Below, piece after piece: positions 1-8,412 of a stretch of 55,527 bases of DNA (within the stretch, counting starts at the first letter, position 1; the number at the start of each line of letters is the position of its first letter). The notes under the pieces are model-generated. The model searched no databases. It was not told where the DNA came from and saw nothing but the letters and a program-made list of their open reading frames with translations. The position numbers and the translations under genes were made by a program. The stretch comes from Fidelibacterota bacterium (GTDB lineage: Bacteria; Fidelibacterota; Marinisomatia; SCGC-AAA003-L08; JACNLC01), in NCBI GenBank assembly GCA_024277615.1, contig JAJRUW010000017.1:1-55527 (forward strand), in the 5' to 3' direction.

Positions 1-1
1 C

Positions 2-1840
2 ATCTCGGCAGGCTTGGATGTTGAAATTGATCTGGGTTCAGGAGGTTCTTCCGGCAGTCTGACACCGCAGGGTGATACCAGCCTGGGTAATGATTTCCAT
101 TTAGGCGGCAGTTTACGGGTGACAGCTGGTGAGGTAGTGGAAAAGAAAATTTATTTAACCGGGGCTTACGACGGTACGGCTTTCACAGGGCCCCAATTGG
201 TTTACAGTGCAGAGGTTACTGCTGATTTGGTCTATCCCTATCGTTTTAGTTCCCACTATCTGCCGGCTGATCTTGAGGTGTCTTATGAGTTCAAAGGCAG
301 CTGGCAGAATGGTGTCTCGCAGACGGTGACACTTTCAGCATCCACAATATCTTTTAATTTGAACTACGGCCGCCGGGTGGCTGGCCTCCCTTTTTTTCAA
401 TACGAGCTGGCCGCAACACCCCAGTCGGAAACCACTTTCCAGAATATATATTCTCAGCTCTGGCAACAGATAGCAACCGGTGACCTTTGGAGTGAATTGG
501 CAGATTTCATACAGGCAAACTTGCTGCCCACCTGGATAGTACCCGGCGTAAACCAGGATATTATACCGGTGCCGCTGAACAGCCTGGGATCACAGATCAT
601 GCTGTCCGCCAACGCATTTCCCGTTAGTATCGACTCCGTACTTTGCCGATACTGGGAATGGACTCCTGACCTGCCGGCAGGCAATGTGGATTTACGGCGG
701 CGGCAGAAAATTATGTCCTATATACAGGGCTTACGAAATATCAGAGAACAATCATCCGGTTTGCACTATGGCATTGGCGGTTTTTTCAGCCTTGAACAGC
801 AAGGTATGCTTTTTTCAGACAGCACCTGGCTTCAAATCCGGTATTCAGACGCTGAAATTGCAGATTTCGGTGAAAGCTCGCTGATTATTTTCTGGGAAGA
901 TTCTCCGGGAAGCTGGCATCCGCTGGTATCCACGGTTGAACAAGACTCAAACCGGGTCACCGCGTTGATCCCGGCCTGCAGAACCTACACTCTGGCCCCC
1001 AGCCTGCCCCAGGGGATATTTGAGTTGACTGCAAACCCCACACTGCTTCCGGCTGACGGCTGTTCAATGGCAGAAATTACTTCTGGGATCATACTGAACA
1101 ACGACAGTACACTTATCACGGACGGTTCTCTGGTGACAATATCCGTCTCTGCAGGGGCCATCCTCACAGAAAATGCAGCACCTGAGGCCGAAGGAATTCA
1201 GGTCACAACCCTGGGAGGTGTAATAACCTTTCAGGTGCAGTCGGATTCCGTTGCCGTACCTCTGCAGATCACAGCAGTTTCGACCGAAGGTTATGCCCAG
1301 GGAGTCATGACTCTTGCCCGGGAGGATGCAGCAGCTCCGGATGCCCCTGTGCTATTGGAGGCAAACCCCCTGGATAGGGCGCTCCAGCTGACCTGGCAGG
1401 CCGCAACAGCTCCCGATCTGGTGGGATATTATGTGTGGTTTGATTCGGATACCGGCGGAGCACCCTAAGAGGGAACGGCTTCTGCCTGGGGTGAGGCCAG
1501 CCCCGTACAGGTTGGGAAAACCACGCAGACAACTCTGACCGGTTTGACCAATGGGAACACCTATTATCTGGCAGTGACTGCTTTCGATATTACAGACACA
1601 CAGAGTGAATATTCAAACGAATTACAGGTTATCGTTACCTCATTTGAAACGAGTGATGTTAACCAGGACGGGAACCTCAATGTCACCGATGTGGTCCAGC
1701 TGGTGTGGATTATTCTAAACGATCTTCAGCTCTCTGATCTGGAGTTAAGTCTTGCCGATATAACAAATGACAGTGAAGTTAATATTTCGGATATCGTGGA
1801 ATTGGTTTATATTATTCTAAGTCAGCTCAACACAGAATAG
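2..1840 (+). CDS. Secreted FN3/dockerin-like protein, 5' partial, interrupted by an in-frame TAA
   Basis: The reading frame is already open at the left edge, so the true start lies outside the window. The visible part is a low-cysteine, Ser/Thr/Gly-rich extracellular-type beta protein. It ends with a fibronectin type III domain (GYYVWFD at the start, YYLAVTAFD near its end) and a C-terminal dockerin-like pair (DVNQDGNLNVTDVVQLV, then a second ADITNDSEVNISDIVELVY repeat). A TAA at 1466-1468 splits the FN3 domain, but the same frame continues with the missing FN3 strands to the TAG at 1838-1840. The residue before the expected EGT turn is often Tyr in such domains, so TAC or TAT changed to TAA would explain it. 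The function of the upstream half is not recognised. It converges on the leftward tRNA-Ser genes. Confidence 0.75.
1466..1468 (+). other. In-frame TAA inside an FN3 domain
   Basis: The translation reads GGAP-stop-EGTASAWGEAS without any frame change, and the strands needed to finish the FN3 fold lie immediately downstream. No ribosome binding site or plausible start follows closely; the next ATG in frame is at about 1550. It is therefore read as a nonsense change or a sequence error inside one gene, not as a gene boundary. Confidence 0.8.
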
Positions 1841-1936
1841 ACTTAACGGATCCATTTTTCATCATAATTTTTAAAATCCAGCTACTGCCGGATTCCTCTG
1901 CGGAGAGTATCCGTCTTCGTCAAGCTGCGCCGGATG

Positions 1937-2022
1937 CGGAGAGTAGAGGACTCGAACCTCCACAGGGCTAATATGCCCCGGCGGATTAGCAATCCGCTGC
2001 AATACCATTATGCGAACTCTCC
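1937..2022 (-). tRNA. tRNA-Ser (GCT)
   Basis: On the minus strand a seven-base acceptor stem (GGAGAGT pairing with ACTCTCC), a long class II variable arm and an anticodon loop with GCT between GGATT and AATCC are visible. The T-loop reads GGTTCGAGTCC. The long variable arm and anticodon identify a serine tRNA reading AGC/AGU. CCA does not appear to be encoded. It lies 5 bp downstream of the second tRNA-Ser gene, so the two are probably cotranscribed. Confidence 0.93.
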
Positions 2023-2027
2023 AGTTG

Positions 2028-2111
2028 CGGAGGATGAGGGACTCGAACCCCCATGGGTGTGAACCCGGCGGTTTTCAAGACCGCTGCCTTACCAATTAGG
2101 ACTAATCCTCC
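2028..2111 (-). tRNA. tRNA-Ser (TGA)
   Basis: The minus strand shows the acceptor stem GGAGGAT/ATCCTCC, anticodon stem GCGGT/ACCGC around the loop CTTGAAA (anticodon TGA), a long variable arm and the T-arm GGGTTCGAGTCCC. It reads UCA serine codons. It is not tRNA-Sec: the anticodon is UGA, not UCA, and the acceptor stem has the ordinary seven pairs. Confidence 0.93.
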
Positions 2112-2238
2112 TTATTTCGGGGGCAGAAATATAGAGCGGATAATTTCCATTGAACAACCCATTTGGGATGAGAATTTATGGAAAAACATGCTTACCTCAG
2201 CAATCCTCATAGCCGTATCAAACTGTGCAGATGAGAAC

Positions 2239-3438
2239 TCATCTTTCACGGATGGAAATGAGCAGATCATACAGGGCATCATAATTTGTCGTGCAGGGAG
2301 TATTGGGATCAGGATTATATACTGTCAGGTTGATCTTGGTTACAAAATTACCGTTCCGGTCAAGGATAAACAAATCCCGCAGGGTTACATCCCAGTCATA
2401 CCAGATGTTGGATTCTTCCGTATCCTGAACCCAGGGCAGGATGCGCCCGTTGATCATATTCTGGTAATTATCATCGATATACATGGGACCGTTGATGCCC
2501 ATGAAATGAATATCATCGATTCCTTCGGAAAGCAGGGTCAGATAGAGCTGATTTAAAACACCGAACCGGTGTTGACAGAGTCCTCACCCGGCATGTCCGA
2601 AATAATAGCACGAGATATCCCCCTGAAAATTGGGTGGTCCCACCAGTTCGCCGAAAGTTTGTGAGTTGGTATTCAGGTCTTCGAGGGCAAATTCGGTCAT
2701 GTGATCCGGAAATCCATTCAGTACAACGTCCACCTGTGCTACCACATCCAGAATATCAATATTACCGTCTGAGTAGAGATCGGCAAGTCCCAGTTGTTCA
2801 GGGGTCAGCTCCTCCTGATTCAGAATGTATGCAACCAGCATTACGATATCCGTCACATCAAGTGAATAATCAAGATTTAGATCGCCATCGAATGAGGATT
2901 GATACATTCGACTGCCCCAGACGAAGGCGGCTCCCGGTGTGCCAATGGTCAAATCGTTCCAGGTCTGACAATTGTCCGAGCTCGTACAGTAAGGCAGATT
3001 ATTGTTCTGCGAATAGAGCCAGCTAACCTGGGTCTGAGCATCTGCTGCCTGGAGTGAAAACCAGTAATATGTAGAAGGTTCGATGGCTATGCAGTCATCG
3101 GGCATGATCACGATCATATTCCGTTCCCGATCATCCGCCCTTGTAAAGGAATAGGTCGCAGTGGCAAGTACTTCTCCGGGGGCAGTAGAGCTGCCGGAAT
3201 ACAGAGCAGCTGTGAGGTTACCGGTATCAGACAAAAGTTCGAGATAAAAGCCGAAATATTCAATTCCCGAGAGCGCATAGGTGTTCAGCCGCAGTCCCAT
3301 TGAAAAATTTACGCTGTCGTTGGCCGCAATCAGGTAGCTCCCCGATTCTGCGGGGCCGCCGTTTGTGTAGAGATACGAGCGCTCCTGGCCGACCAGCAAC
3401 GCAATGAATATGAAAGTCAATATCACTTTAATTCTCAT
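2239..3438 (-). CDS. Secreted dockerin-like selenoprotein with a selenoprotein P-like UxxC domain
   Basis: The start is the ATG at 3438, preceded by a GGAGAAG ribosome site, and begins with a signal peptide (MRIKVILTFIFIALLVG). Residues about 22-180 form a beta-rich extracellular domain. Residues about 183-243 are a dockerin-like pair. Residues about 246-370 form a thioredoxin-like domain. Codon 285 is TGA (2584-2586), and the frame continues for 114 more codons to the stop at 2239. Reading TGA as selenocysteine gives GHAG-U-GLC, a UxxC redox motif. The downstream pattern (LNQLY, EGIDDI, INGP, RILPWVQDT, IW, RDLFILDRNG, INL) matches the N-terminal domain of animal selenoprotein P. A SECIS-like hairpin follows the TGA. 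The likely role is thiol or peroxide redox chemistry outside the cytoplasm; the substrate is unknown. It sits 19 nt after the reductase stop codon, so it probably shares that operon. Confidence 0.85.
2557..2583 (-). promoter_or_regulatory. Candidate bacterial SECIS hairpin
   Basis: In the mRNA, ten nucleotides after the UGA comes a perfect seven-pair stem, AACACCG / CGGUGUU, closed by GUU. It can also be drawn as six pairs with the loop GGUUC. Position and shape fit bacterial SECIS elements, which lie inside the reading frame just downstream of UGA and carry a G, often GU, near the tip of a short apical loop for SelB binding. The hairpin is seen in the sequence; SelB binding is inferred. Confidence 0.7.
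2584..2586 (-). other. In-frame TGA, predicted selenocysteine codon (Sec285)
   Basis: The TGA lies at the first position of a UxxC motif (U-G-L-C288). This is where selenoprotein P-like and other thioredoxin-fold selenoproteins carry Sec. The same frame continues with strongly patterned, family-like sequence. No start codon with a ribosome site lies just after it, so a separate downstream gene is unlikely. Confidence 0.82.
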
Positions 3439-3457
3439 TGTTTCTTCTCCTCTATTG

Positions 3458-4345
3458 CTATTTTGAAGGTTTTCCTTGCGACTTTTTTCGCATCGACTTT
3501 TCAATTTGGTCCCACATCTCTTTGGGGACTACATCCAGCCAGTTGAACTCTCCGGCACCCTTTAGCCATTCGCCGCCGTCGATGGTGATCACCTCACCAT
3601 TAATGAAAGCCGAATAGTCTGATATCAAATAGGCTGCTAAATTCACCAGTTCCTGATGATGCCCGTATCGATTCAGCGGAATGCGTTTTTTGGGATCGAG
3701 TTTTTCGGCCAGCCCGGCAGGGAAGAGGCGGGTCCATGCTCCTTTGGTCGGGAAAGGTCCCGGTGCAATGGCATTTGAGCGGATACCGTATTTTGCCCAT
3801 TCTACTGCCAGAGAACGGGTCATTGCCAGTACGCCGGCTTTGGCACAGGCCGAGGGCACCACAAAGCCTGAACCCGTACTAGCATAAGTTGTCACGATAT
3901 TTAGCATAATTCCGTTAATCTGTTCCCGTATCCAATATTTGCCCAGCGCCAGTGTGCAGTTATAGCTGCCCTTCAGGACGATGTCCACAATAATGTCAAA
4001 AGCCTTGTGTGTGAGTCTCTCGGTGGGGCTGATAAAATTCCCTGCGGCATTGTTGATCAAAGCATATATGGAACCGAATTCATCGATTCCTGCAGCCATA
4101 ACAGCTTCGATGTCTGTATAGCGGCGGACGTCGCCGGTGACCGCCAGGATAAGCCCTCCTGTGATATCAGCGAGCTCGGAGGCGGTTTTATTGATCACTT
4201 CCGTTTTCCGACTGGTAATAATGACCTTTGCCCCGGCCTCCAGTAGTCCCTTTGCCATGGATCTGCCAAGCCCGGTACCTCCGCCGGTTATCAGAATTGT
4301 TTTTTCTTTCAGGGCGGATTTTTCAAGGAGAGGCGTTTTGTACAT
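3458..4345 (-). CDS. Short-chain reductase, 2,4-dienoyl-CoA reductase (DECR) type
   Basis: A 295-residue Rossmann-fold SDR. The cofactor loop GGGTGLG is at residues 21-27, NNAAGNFISP at about 98-107, the catalytic Tyr at about 154 (TTYASTGSG) and the catalytic Lys at about 169 (SACAKAG). The spacing of Tyr and Lys, the motif PGP.PTKGA and the C-terminal DGGEW...GEFNWL are those of NADPH-dependent 2,4-dienoyl-CoA reductases of the mitochondrial DECR1 type, which reduce dienoyl-CoA intermediates of unsaturated fatty acid oxidation. A GGAG ribosome site lies 7 nt before the ATG. It is transcribed leftward, ahead of the selenoprotein gene and divergent from pepA. A generic SDR with another acyl-CoA substrate cannot be excluded. 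Confidence 0.85.
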   Translation of the reverse strand: MYKTPLLEKSALKEKTILITGGGTGLGRSMAKGLLEAGAKVIITSRKTEVINKTASELADITGGLILAVTGDVRRYTDIEAVMAAGIDEFGSIYALINNAAGNFISPTERLTHKAFDIIVDIVLKGSYNCTLALGKYWIREQINGIMLNIVTTYASTGSGFVVPSACAKAGVLAMTRSLAVEWAKYGIRSNAIAPGPFPTKGAWTRLFPAGLAEKLDPKKRIPLNRYGHHQELVNLAAYLISDYSAFINGEVITIDGGEWLKGAGEFNWLDVVPKEMWDQIEKSMRKKSQGKPSK

Positions 4346-4389
4346 GGAATGACTCCAAAGTAAATGAATTTTCTAACATCAGTATCATC

Positions 4390-4417
4390 TTGACTAACGG
4401 AAATAATATAGGATAAT
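4390..4417 (+). promoter_or_regulatory. Candidate sigma70-type promoter of pepA
   Basis: TTGACT at 4390-4395 and GATAAT at 4412-4417 are separated by 16 bp in the divergent gap between the reductase and pepA genes. Transcription would begin near 4424, leaving a leader of about 55 nt. The leader contains three GATAAAA-like direct repeats of unknown meaning. This is inferred from consensus match only. Confidence 0.45.
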
Positions 4418-4478
4418 TTTGCCTTCTATTTTACGGCAGAATTGATAAAAGATAAAATCGATAAAATCAGGAGTCATG

Positions 4479-5963
4479 ATGGCAAATGTCAAAAGTTTGA
4501 AACGCACTTCAAGAACACCGGGAACCGTCAAAACCGATTTTCTGGCTTTGGGGTTGTTCCAGGGACAGGATCCGGCTGAGGTGATAAAGGGGTTGGGCAG
4601 AGGACTTCAGACCGCTGTGACGGCGGCTGCAAAGATCGAATCATTTAAGGGCAAATCGGACGAGTGCATCCTGGTTTACGGGAATACCGATATAAAACGG
4701 ATTGCCATCTTTGGACTGGGCAAAAAATCAGACCTGACCACTGACGATTATCGTAAAGCCGGAGCCCGGGTCATGAATCGGGCCAACGGTTTGAAAGCCG
4801 GGAAGATCACTATTGAGACAGCTTCATTTGCCTTGAAGTCAAAACTCCTGCTGCAAGCTTTCACCGAGGGGCTGATGATTACCGGATATGAATTTTTAAA
4901 TTATAAATCCGATAAAGAAAATGAGAAAACGGTTCGGACGGTTGAACTGACCGGCAAACCTGATGCCTCCATTATAAAGAAAGTCACGGCTTTGTCCAAA
5001 GCTGTTTTTCTGGCGCGGGATGTCTCAAACCATCCGGCGAATGTGGCCACACCGGCATTTCTTGCAGAAGAAGCTAAAAAAATCGGTTCTGCTCCCGGGT
5101 TTAAAACCACAGTTATCGATGAAAGCAAATTTGAAACCCTTGGTCTGGGCGCTTTTTACGGAGTTGCCCGGGGCTCGGCTCAGCCGGCAAAACTTATTCT
5201 CATGGAATATAAGGGTGGGAAAAAGGGTGAGAAACCTTTTGCTCTTGTCGGAAAAGGGCTGACTTTTGATTCCGGTGGCATCTCCCTCAAACCAGGTGCC
5301 AATATGGATGAAATGAAATTTGATATGTGCGGCAGTGCAACGGTCCTCGGAGTGATGAAGGCCGTGGCGGAGTTGCAGCCAAAGCTGAATATCATTGCTG
5401 CCATCGGATCAACGGAAAATATGCCAGGCGGCAATGCCCAGCGGCCCGGCGATATCGTCAAAGCTTATAACGGCAAAACCATCGAGATTCTCAATACGGA
5501 CGCTGAGGGCCGTCTGGTTCTGGCCGATGTGCTGGCCTATGTGACTGATAAATACAAACCTGCCAAAATGATGGATTTTGCCACGCTTACCGGTGCCGTA
5601 CTAATTGCTCTCGGAAACCGGGTCAGCGGTATCATGGGTAATGATGAAAATCTTCTGGCGGAGATCAAGCGTGCCAGCGAGAATTCGGGAGAACGCGTAT
5701 GGGAGCTGCCCCTTTGGGAGGATTATTTCGGAGATATCAAATCCAAGATCGCAGATATAAAGAATCTGGGTGACGGCCGCATGGCCGGAACCATTTCAGC
5801 AGGTATGTTTCTCAAACAGTTCGTAGGTGAAACTCCCTGGTGCCACATGGACATTGCCGGTACCGCATGGGGTGCTAAAAAACCTGAATATCTGCCCAAA
5901 GTCGGTGCCACAGGTGTAGCTGTGCGCCTGGTCTATGACCTGCTTGAAAATCAGGTCAAATAG
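4479..5963 (+). CDS. pepA: Leucyl aminopeptidase (M17 family)
   Basis: A cytosolic zinc/manganese metallo-aminopeptidase that removes N-terminal residues from peptides. Numbering from the ATG at 4476, the catalytic core shows VGKGLTFDSGG (Lys260, Asp265), the M17 signature NTDAEGRL at residues 340-347 and a downstream DFATLTGA segment. The first 170 residues are the usual variable N-terminal domain. Two ATG codons are adjacent (4476 and 4479). The AGGAG at 4469-4473 is better spaced for 4479. The length of about 494 residues is normal. It is monocistronic and followed by tRNA-Met. Confidence 0.95.
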   Translation: MANVKSLKRTSRTPGTVKTDFLALGLFQGQDPAEVIKGLGRGLQTAVTAAAKIESFKGKSDECILVYGNTDIKRIAIFGLGKKSDLTTDDYRKAGARVMNRANGLKAGKITIETASFALKSKLLLQAFTEGLMITGYEFLNYKSDKENEKTVRTVELTGKPDASIIKKVTALSKAVFLARDVSNHPANVATPAFLAEEAKKIGSAPGFKTTVIDESKFETLGLGAFYGVARGSAQPAKLILMEYKGGKKGEKPFALVGKGLTFDSGGISLKPGANMDEMKFDMCGSATVLGVMKAVAELQPKLNIIAAIGSTENMPGGNAQRPGDIVKAYNGKTIEILNTDAEGRLVLADVLAYVTDKYKPAKMMDFATLTGAVLIALGNRVSGIMGNDENLLAEIKRASENSGERVWELPLWEDYFGDIKSKIADIKNLGDGRMAGTISAGMFLKQFVGETPWCHMDIAGTAWGAKKPEYLPKVGATGVAVRLVYDLLENQVK

Positions 5964-6013
5964 CGTTTGGTTGGCATAATTCCAGGGCAATAAATTTGCC
6001 CGCTTTTTTACAA

Positions 6014-6087
6014 GGCGGCGTAGCTCAGTTGGTTAGAGCATCGGAATCATAATCCGAGTGTCCGGGGTTCGAGTCCCTGCGCCGCTA
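6014..6087 (+). tRNA. tRNA-Met (CAT), elongator type
   Basis: A 74-base cloverleaf with the D-arm GCTCAGTTGGTTAGAGC, anticodon stem TCGGA/TCCGA around ATCATAA (anticodon CAT) and T-arm CGGGGTTCGAGTCCCTG. The acceptor GGCGGCG pairs with CGCCGCT, with a terminal G-U pair. It lacks the unpaired first position of initiator tRNAs and resembles elongator tRNA-Met. A CAT-anticodon tRNA-Ile, modified to read AUA, is the alternative. Confidence 0.9.
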
Positions 6088-6088
6088 C

Positions 6089-6116
6089 AAAAGTCCGGCT
6101 GTTGTCGGACTTTTTT
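6089..6116 (+). terminator. Rho-independent terminator after tRNA-Met
   Basis: The inverted repeat AAAAGTCCG ... CGGACTTTT with an eight-base loop ends in a run of T residues, 2 bp beyond the tRNA. Confidence 0.85.
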
Positions 6117-6317
6117 GTATGCTGCCCTGACCTTGTTTATCCGGATGGAAATATTCTGCTGAGAACCCGCGGATTACCATCCGGTTATTATGTTCCGGAT
6201 ACGTGTCTCGGCCGTGAAATCAGGCTAATCTTCTCGCTCGGCATGAAATACTGAAGACGGAAGAAATAGTCCGGGTGAAACGGAGGAAAAGAAAATTAAG
6301 AGAAAGCACTCATATAC

Positions 6318-6342
6318 AAAAAAGGTTGCTTTGAGAGCAACC
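6318..6342 (-). terminator. Rho-independent terminator after tRNA-Leu
   Basis: On the minus strand, GGTTGCT and AGCAACC form a seven-pair stem with a five-base loop, followed by six T residues. It lies directly downstream of tRNA-Leu. The stretch from 6117 to 6317 between the two tRNA terminators has no recognisable gene. Confidence 0.82.
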
Positions 6343-6347
6343 GGTTG

Positions 6348-6433
6348 TGCCCGGGACTGGAATCGAACCAGCACGATCGAAGATGATCACTAGACCCTGA
6401 ACCTAGCGTGTCTACCAATTTCACCACCCGGGC
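6348..6433 (-). tRNA. tRNA-Leu (CAG)
   Basis: The minus strand gives the acceptor GCCCGGG/CCCGGGC, a leucine-type D-arm (TGGTGAAATTGGTAGACAC), anticodon stem CTAGG/TCTAG with the loop TTCAGGG (anticodon CAG), a long variable arm and T-arm CTGGTTCGATTCCAG. It reads CUG leucine codons. Confidence 0.93.
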
Positions 6434-6742
6434 TGTAAATAAACTCCCGGAATCACGATCCTTATTTTGATTTAGACCTTTTTTCCGGGGGTCAAAATTA
6501 GGTGAGTTAGGAAAGCAGGAACAAGTAAATAAACTTGAATCAGATTCCGGAACACGGGTAAATTGTTGCTTTGATTTTCAGAGAAAGCAGATATTTGACA
6601 GTGAAGGATTTCGGATTAGCTCAGGCGTAATCCACGGGTTTGTTCCCGGGGAAGTTGCCTTCCGGAAAAGATGAGCCGGCACGGCCGGGTTTTGACCCGA
6701 ATCCGATCAGCTAAAAACATCCAAAAAGATGCGGAAAATTTT
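6434..6742. other. Gene-free stretch upstream of smpB
   Basis: About 309 bp between tRNA-Leu and the chosen smpB start. A TTGACA at 6595-6600 could be a -35 element, but no good -10 follows at the right spacing. The smpB frame stays open back to 6671, but the extra residues do not resemble SmpB. No tmRNA-like tag sequence or tRNA-like ends were recognised, although ssrA often neighbours smpB. Confidence 0.5.
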
Positions 6743-7204
6743 ATGAGTCATAAAATCATTGCCACAAACCGAAAAGCACATCACGAATTTCATCTGCTGG
6801 ATAAATTTGAGGCCGGCCTTGTCCTGCAAGGCAGCGAAGTTAAAGCACTCCGTGAGGGCAAAGGTAATGTAAAAGAAGCTTATATCCGCTTCGTGAACGG
6901 TGAGCTTTGGGTAATAGGAATGCATATCGGTGAATATTCACATGCCGGTTATGCCTCACATACACCTGTACACGATCGTAAACTGCTGCTGACGAAACGT
7001 GAATTGAAAAAACTGGCCCGGTCGGTGCAGGAAAAGGGAACGACGATGGTGCCTCTGTCACTGTATTTTAAACGGGGTTATGTCAAAGTGGAATTTGCCC
7101 TGGCAAAAGGCAAGAAACAGTGGGATAAACGTCAGGATATCGCAAAACGAGATACGAAACGAGAGACCGAACGCATGATAAAGAAAGTTAAGTCAGTTAT
7201 ATGA
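6743..7204 (+). CDS. smpB: SsrA-binding protein SmpB
   Basis: A 153-residue tmRNA partner that brings tmRNA to stalled ribosomes in trans-translation. Family marks are [26 protein letters not shown] at the N-terminus (given in shortened form: [24 protein letters not shown]), EYSHAGY in the middle, and the basic tail [16 protein letters not shown]. The frame is open for 24 more codons upstream, but the family pattern starts at [12 protein letters not shown], so the ATG at 6743 was chosen. Its TGA overlaps the ATG of tyrS by ATGA, so the two are translationally coupled. Confidence 0.94.
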   Translation: MSHKIIATNRKAHHEFHLLDKFEAGLVLQGSEVKALREGKGNVKEAYIRFVNGELWVIGMHIGEYSHAGYASHTPVHDRKLLLTKRELKKLARSVQEKGTTMVPLSLYFKRGYVKVEFALAKGKKQWDKRQDIAKRDTKRETERMIKKVKSVI

Positions 7205-8412
7205 GTCATTTTGCACCAATTGAGGAACAGCTGCTTCTGATCCGGCACAACGCCGAAGAGATAATTCCCGAAGCTGCCTTAACCAAAAAATTAGAAATGG
7301 CCGAGAAAAATAATACTCCCCTACAGATCAAACTGGGGTGTGATCCGAGCCGGCCTGATCTGCATATCGGTCACGCCGTGGTTTTGCGGAAATTACGGGA
7401 TTTTCAACGTCTGGGGCATGCGGTAACACTGGTAGTGGGGGATTTTACCGCTATGATCGGCGACCCCACGGGCCGCAATAAAACCCGTCCACAACTTACT
7501 CTGGAAGAAGCTCATCACAACGCTCAGTCCTACATCGATCAGGCCTCGGTGATCCTGGACGAAAATAAGCTCAATGTCGTTTATAACTCCAAATGGCTCA
7601 ATGCTCTGAATTTCAATGATGTGATCACTCTGGCCTCGAAATATACCGTCGCGCGCATGTTAGAGCGGGATGATTTCACCAAACGCTACCAGGATGGCGT
7701 TCCCATATCAATTCACGAATTTTTATATCCTCTGGCCCAGGCTTATGATTCGGTGGCACTTAAATCGGATATCGAAATAGGCGGAACGGATCAGAAATTC
7801 AATTTGCTGGTTGGCAGGGATTTGCAGAGAGAGTACGGGCAGGAGCCCCAGGTAATCATCACAATGCCTTTGCTGGTTGGGACAGACGGTGTGGAGAAGA
7901 TGTCAAAATCCATGGGGAATTATATCGGTATTACCGATCCCCCTGATCAAATCTACGGGAAAACACTTTCCATTCCTGATACTCTGATTGTAAAATATTT
8001 CGAATACAGCACCGAAATCTCTGCCCAAGACCTGGCCTCAATCAAAGCTGACCTGGAACAGGGGAGATCAAATCCCCGGGATTTGAAGCGTCGTTTGGCC
8101 AGGGAACTTGTGACCTTGTATCACGACCAAGCCGCCGCCCAGCAGGCCGAGCAGGAGTTTGATAAATTGTTTATCTCCAAGGAAAATCCCGATGAGATGC
8201 CTGAATATAAATTGACCGACAGTGAAAAACTTGTCTCTGTGATTGTAAAAAGCGGCCTGTTATCGAGTAACGGTGATGTCCGGCGTATGATCCGGCAGGG
8301 AGGTGTAAAGCTGAACGGTGATAAAGTTTCAGATCCGTTCCTGTCACTGTCACCAGGATCGGACTATGTTATCAAAGTTGGAAAACGGAAATTTTTAAGA
8401 ATTGTCTCCTGA
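7201..8412 (+). CDS. tyrS: Tyrosyl-tRNA synthetase (TyrZ-like branch)
   Basis: A class I aminoacyl-tRNA synthetase of 403 residues that charges tRNA-Tyr. HIGH is at residues 55-58 (PDLHIGHAV), KMSKS at 233-237, the tyrosine-binding region around [13 protein letters not shown], and an S4 RNA-binding domain in the last 60 residues ([21 protein letters not shown]). HIGH together with KMSKS is typical of the TyrZ branch rather than the E. coli TyrS branch. It is coupled to smpB by ATGA and overlaps the next gene. Confidence 0.95.
   Translation: MSHFAPIEEQLLLIRHNAEEIIPEAALTKKLEMAEKNNTPLQIKLGCDPSRPDLHIGHAVVLRKLRDFQRLGHAVTLVVGDFTAMIGDPTGRNKTRPQLTLEEAHHNAQSYIDQASVILDENKLNVVYNSKWLNALNFNDVITLASKYTVARMLERDDFTKRYQDGVPISIHEFLYPLAQAYDSVALKSDIEIGGTDQKFNLLVGRDLQREYGQEPQVIITMPLLVGTDGVEKMSKSMGNYIGITDPPDQIYGKTLSIPDTLIVKYFEYSTEISAQDLASIKADLEQGRSNPRDLKRRLARELVTLYHDQAAAQQAEQEFDKLFISKENPDEMPEYKLTDSEKLVSVIVKSGLLSSNGDVRRMIRQGGVKLNGDKVSDPFLSLSPGSDYVIKVGKRKFLRIVS

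Noticed and set aside
2028-2111. The tRNA with TGA anticodon as a selenocysteine tRNA
   Set aside because: tRNA-Sec needs anticodon TCA to read UGA. This one reads UCA serine codons and has a normal seven-base acceptor stem.
2239-2502. Reading the segment after the TGA as an independent small gene
   Set aside because: It would begin in the middle of a thioredoxin-like domain without a ribosome site. The 27 codons between the TGA and its first ATG also match the SelP-like pattern, so it is the C-terminal part of one gene.
2053-2556. 167-codon rightward open frame opposite the selenoprotein gene
   Set aside because: It starts inside a tRNA gene and mirrors the SelP-like coding strand; no ribosome site and no protein-family pattern. 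It is a shadow of the leftward gene.
6434-6742. tmRNA (ssrA) next to smpB
   Set aside because: No tRNA-Ala-like ends, no tag reading frame and no T-loop of tmRNA type could be found on either strand.
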